Assembly: GCA_016868485.1 (NCBI GenBank)
Contig: VGGT01000081.1
Coordinates: 1 to 7,990, forward strand
From: Bacteroidota bacterium
GTDB lineage: Bacteria > Bacteroidota > Bacteroidia > UBA7662
Direction: 5' to 3'
DNA length: 7,990 bases
Part shown: piece by piece, positions 6,078 to 7,990 of the stretch
Numbering within the stretch: the stretch's first letter is position 1
Layout of the letters: every line of letters starts with the position of its first letter
Program-made: the position numbers and the translations under genes
Notes under the pieces: generated by a model
The model's input: only the letters and a program-made list of their open reading frames with translations
Told to the model about the DNA's origin: nothing
Database searches by the model: none

Positions 6078-7990
6078 ATGCCCTTGCTCTCCCTGAATTT
6101 GGATTGGTGTCCACTGCGGCTGGAAGGTTGTGGTTATTTCTTTATTCGTGCTTTAGTTTTGTCGCTTCCCTTTTGGAGTTTGACAGCAGAGGCCACCCAC
6201 AACAGGGGGGGAGAAATTACATTTCGACAATTGTCGGGGCTTACTTTCGAAATCACAGTAACCACGTATACCAAAGACCAGAATGCGGCTGATCGGCCGG
6301 ATTTGCCGGTTTCTTTTAATTATGGCAACCCTGTTCTGATCGATACAGTGCCTCGTTTGAGTCGGGTTTTAGTAGGTGCGGATATTGTGCGAAATATCTA
6401 TGTCACCACCCATACCTTTCCAGGGCCTTCAACCTACACCATATCGGTGGCCGACCCAAATCGGGTAGCCAACGTGGTGAACATTCCCAATTCGGTGAAT
6501 CTGATGTTTTACATCCAAACGCAGCTCACGATAAGTCCTTTTTTAGGCGTCAATAGCTCACCCATATTGAATTTTCCGCCCATCGACTATGCCTGCATCA
6601 ACCGATTGTTTGTTCATAACCCAGGTGCAGTCGATCCGGATGGTGATTCATTGTCTTATGAAATAACGCCGTGCAGGGGTGATAATGGTCTCCCTGTTCC
6701 TGGTTTCTTTTATCCCGCACCGCAAAATCAGCTTTATGTCGATGGCATTTACGGTGATTTTATCTGGAATACACCCCAGCAAGCAGGCGAGTTTAACTAT
6801 GCAATGCTGATTAGGGAGTGGCGAAATGGGGTCAATATTTCTTCGATCCTGCGCGACTTTCAGGTAACGGTTGCGGCTTGTAACAATCGTCCACCGAATC
6901 TGCAAGTTCCACCCGATACCTGTGTGGTAGCAGGAAGTCCTTTGCAGCGCTCGATCACGGCCACGGATAGTGATGGTCATGTCATTAGTCTGAGTGCAGC
7001 CGGGATGCCCTTCGCTCCACCCCGCGGTGCGGTTAGCCAGTCGCCAGCTGCCTTCACGGATGTAACCGGTGTGGGGCCCTTGACCTCACCCTTCAGTTGG
7101 AATACCACATGCAGTCACATTCGCTTGGCGCCATACAGGGTGGTTTTCAAAGCCATCGATAACGGGAGCCCGCCCCTCACCGCTTACGGCGTTTGGAACA
7201 TTCGGGTCATTGCACCGGCCGTGACAGGTGTTGTGGCCACGCCACAGCCGGCAGCCATTAGGGTCAACTTCAATTCCCATTCATGCACATCGGCCTTGGG
7301 ATATCGTGTATACCGTAAGCGGGGGTCTGGTCCGTTCTCCCCAGGGTACTGCGAAACGGGTGTCCCAGCTTCGACGGGTTATGTACTGATCGATACGTTG
7401 ATGGGGTGGAATTCAACTGTTTATGTCGATGACGATGGTGGTCGGGGTCTGCCCCCCGGGGAGGAATTTTGCTACCGGATTACCGCATTTTTCAGCGAAA
7501 ATGCACTGAATCCGCTTGGGGGCTCGGAGAGCATTACTTCTGATGAGATTTGTGCACGGGTTCCTTTGAGTTTGCCTGCTTTCACACGCGTGAGTGTACG
7601 GTCGACTGATGCGGTGAATGGGTCTATATCATTGGCATGGCTCGGACCTTCGGAATTGGACCAGGCTTTGTTTCCACCGCCTTATCGAATCGAATTGGTT
7701 CGCTCCGTGCGCCCTGATCTACAAGGTGCTGCAACTGTTTTCACGAGAACATGGCCTGATTTTTCATCATTGATGGCCGATTCTTTCCACATCGATACGC
7801 TCATGAATACCGTGCAAGGGCCATATTTTTACCGCATAAACTTGTTCTCAAGCCCTGCATTCGGTCTGGTGGGCCGAAATACGCCCGCATCTTCTGTGTT
7901 TCTGCAGGTACAGCCACTTGATGCGCGGCTGCGCTTGGCCTGGACTTGGGATACCCCTTGGCAAAATGATTCTTTTTATGTGTATCGCGA
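6078..7990 (+). CDS. Large secreted multidomain surface protein of Bacteroidota (partial, 3' end outside window)
   Basis: The frame is open from the ATG at 6078 to the window edge, giving 637 complete codons. A hydrophobic stretch (about residues 19-35) followed by AEA (37-39) looks like a signal peptide cut before ATHNRGGEI. The ATG gives an unusually long N-region with Asp9 and Glu16, so the start is uncertain, although an in-frame TAG at 6054 limits upstream choices. The mature start, then TVTTYTKD (61-67), NSSP (159-162), DPDGDSLSY (186-194), a WNTP turn (W230) and ACNN (267-270) recur, as I recall, in large extracellular Bacteroidota proteins that often end in a gliding-motility-associated type B sorting domain for type IX secretion. 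DPDGD resembles cadherin-like calcium sites. A second such segment (ATDSDGH) follows, then fibronectin-III-like units at about 382-494, 498-605 and from 605 on, each with aromatic YRVYRK- or FYVYR-type strands. Substrate and role are unknown; adhesion is a guess. Confidence 0.85.
   Translation, partial: MPLLSLNLDWCPLRLEGCGYFFIRALVLSLPFWSLTAEATHNRGGEITFRQLSGLTFEITVTTYTKDQNAADRPDLPVSFNYGNPVLIDTVPRLSRVLVGADIVRNIYVTTHTFPGPSTYTISVADPNRVANVVNIPNSVNLMFYIQTQLTISPFLGVNSSPILNFPPIDYACINRLFVHNPGAVDPDGDSLSYEITPCRGDNGLPVPGFFYPAPQNQLYVDGIYGDFIWNTPQQAGEFNYAMLIREWRNGVNISSILRDFQVTVAACNNRPPNLQVPPDTCVVAGSPLQRSITATDSDGHVISLSAAGMPFAPPRGAVSQSPAAFTDVTGVGPLTSPFSWNTTCSHIRLAPYRVVFKAIDNGSPPLTAYGVWNIRVIAPAVTGVVATPQPAAIRVNFNSHSCTSALGYRVYRKRGSGPFSPGYCETGVPASTGYVLIDTLMGWNSTVYVDDDGGRGLPPGEEFCYRITAFFSENALNPLGGSESITSDEICARVPLSLPAFTRVSVRSTDAVNGSISLAWLGPSELDQALFPPPYRIELVRSVRPDLQGAATVFTRTWPDFSSLMADSFHIDTLMNTVQGPYFYRINLFSSPAFGLVGRNTPASSVFLQVQPLDARLRLAWTWDTPWQNDSFYVYR
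6205..6211 (+). repeat. G7 homopolymer at the start of the mature surface protein
   Basis: Seven consecutive G lie within the codons for Asn-Arg-Gly-Gly-Glu (residues 42-46), just after the predicted signal peptide cleavage site. As given, the tract keeps the frame open. Gain or loss of one G would abolish the protein. Confidence 0.9.

Noticed and set aside
7452..7461. CCCCCCGGGG palindromic run in the surface protein gene
   Set aside because: It encodes Pro-Pro-Gly in frame (LPPGEE) and has no T-run or partner site that would suggest regulation.

Overview
The window reads as a chromosomal segment of a member of the Bacteroidota. Four things support this. The order is secG tail, groES, groEL, and SecG next to groESL is a familiar arrangement in this phylum. 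Complex II is of the three-gene sdhC-sdhA-sdhB kind, with one di-heme membrane subunit and the long Bacteroidota/Bacillus-type flavoprotein. The sdh promoter candidate matches the phylum's TTG...TAnnTTTG consensus, and the chaperonin genes have A/T-rich leaders without Shine-Dalgarno sequences. The right edge encodes a large secreted protein of a family typical of gliding or type IX secreting Bacteroidota. I cannot place it securely below phylum level; Flavobacteriales or a neighbouring order is a guess.

Layout, all on the + strand. Positions 1-161 hold the Ala/Pro/Gly-rich C-terminal end of a protein, most likely SecG, ending in five perfect 12-bp repeats. A strong intrinsic terminator follows at 219-250. 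The rest of the 369-bp gap has no gene, but carries a 9-bp inverted repeat (361-369 and 411-419) with a third half-site, a candidate operator for the chaperonin genes. groES (531-809) and groEL (844-2475) form a two-gene operon closed by a terminator at 2506-2536. A phylum-type promoter (2537-2567) starts directly after it and serves sdhC (2590-3291), sdhA (3302-5239) and sdhB (5239-6003), which are packed with a 10-nt gap and a 1-nt overlap. A weak hairpin (6018-6052) lies before a long open frame that starts at 6078 and runs off the right edge.

Function: GroEL and GroES are the essential folding chamber and its lid. SdhCAB is membrane-bound complex II, which joins the TCA cycle to the (mena)quinone pool. 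The last gene encodes a surface or secreted multidomain protein with a signal peptide, a calcium-binding-like DPDGD segment and fibronectin-like repeats. Its C-terminal sorting domain would lie outside the window.

Most of the window is conserved housekeeping sequence, and I see no convincing new system. The points most worth following up are the inverted repeat upstream of groES, the minisatellite in the putative secG tail, the G7 tract at the start of the mature surface protein, and the surface protein itself.
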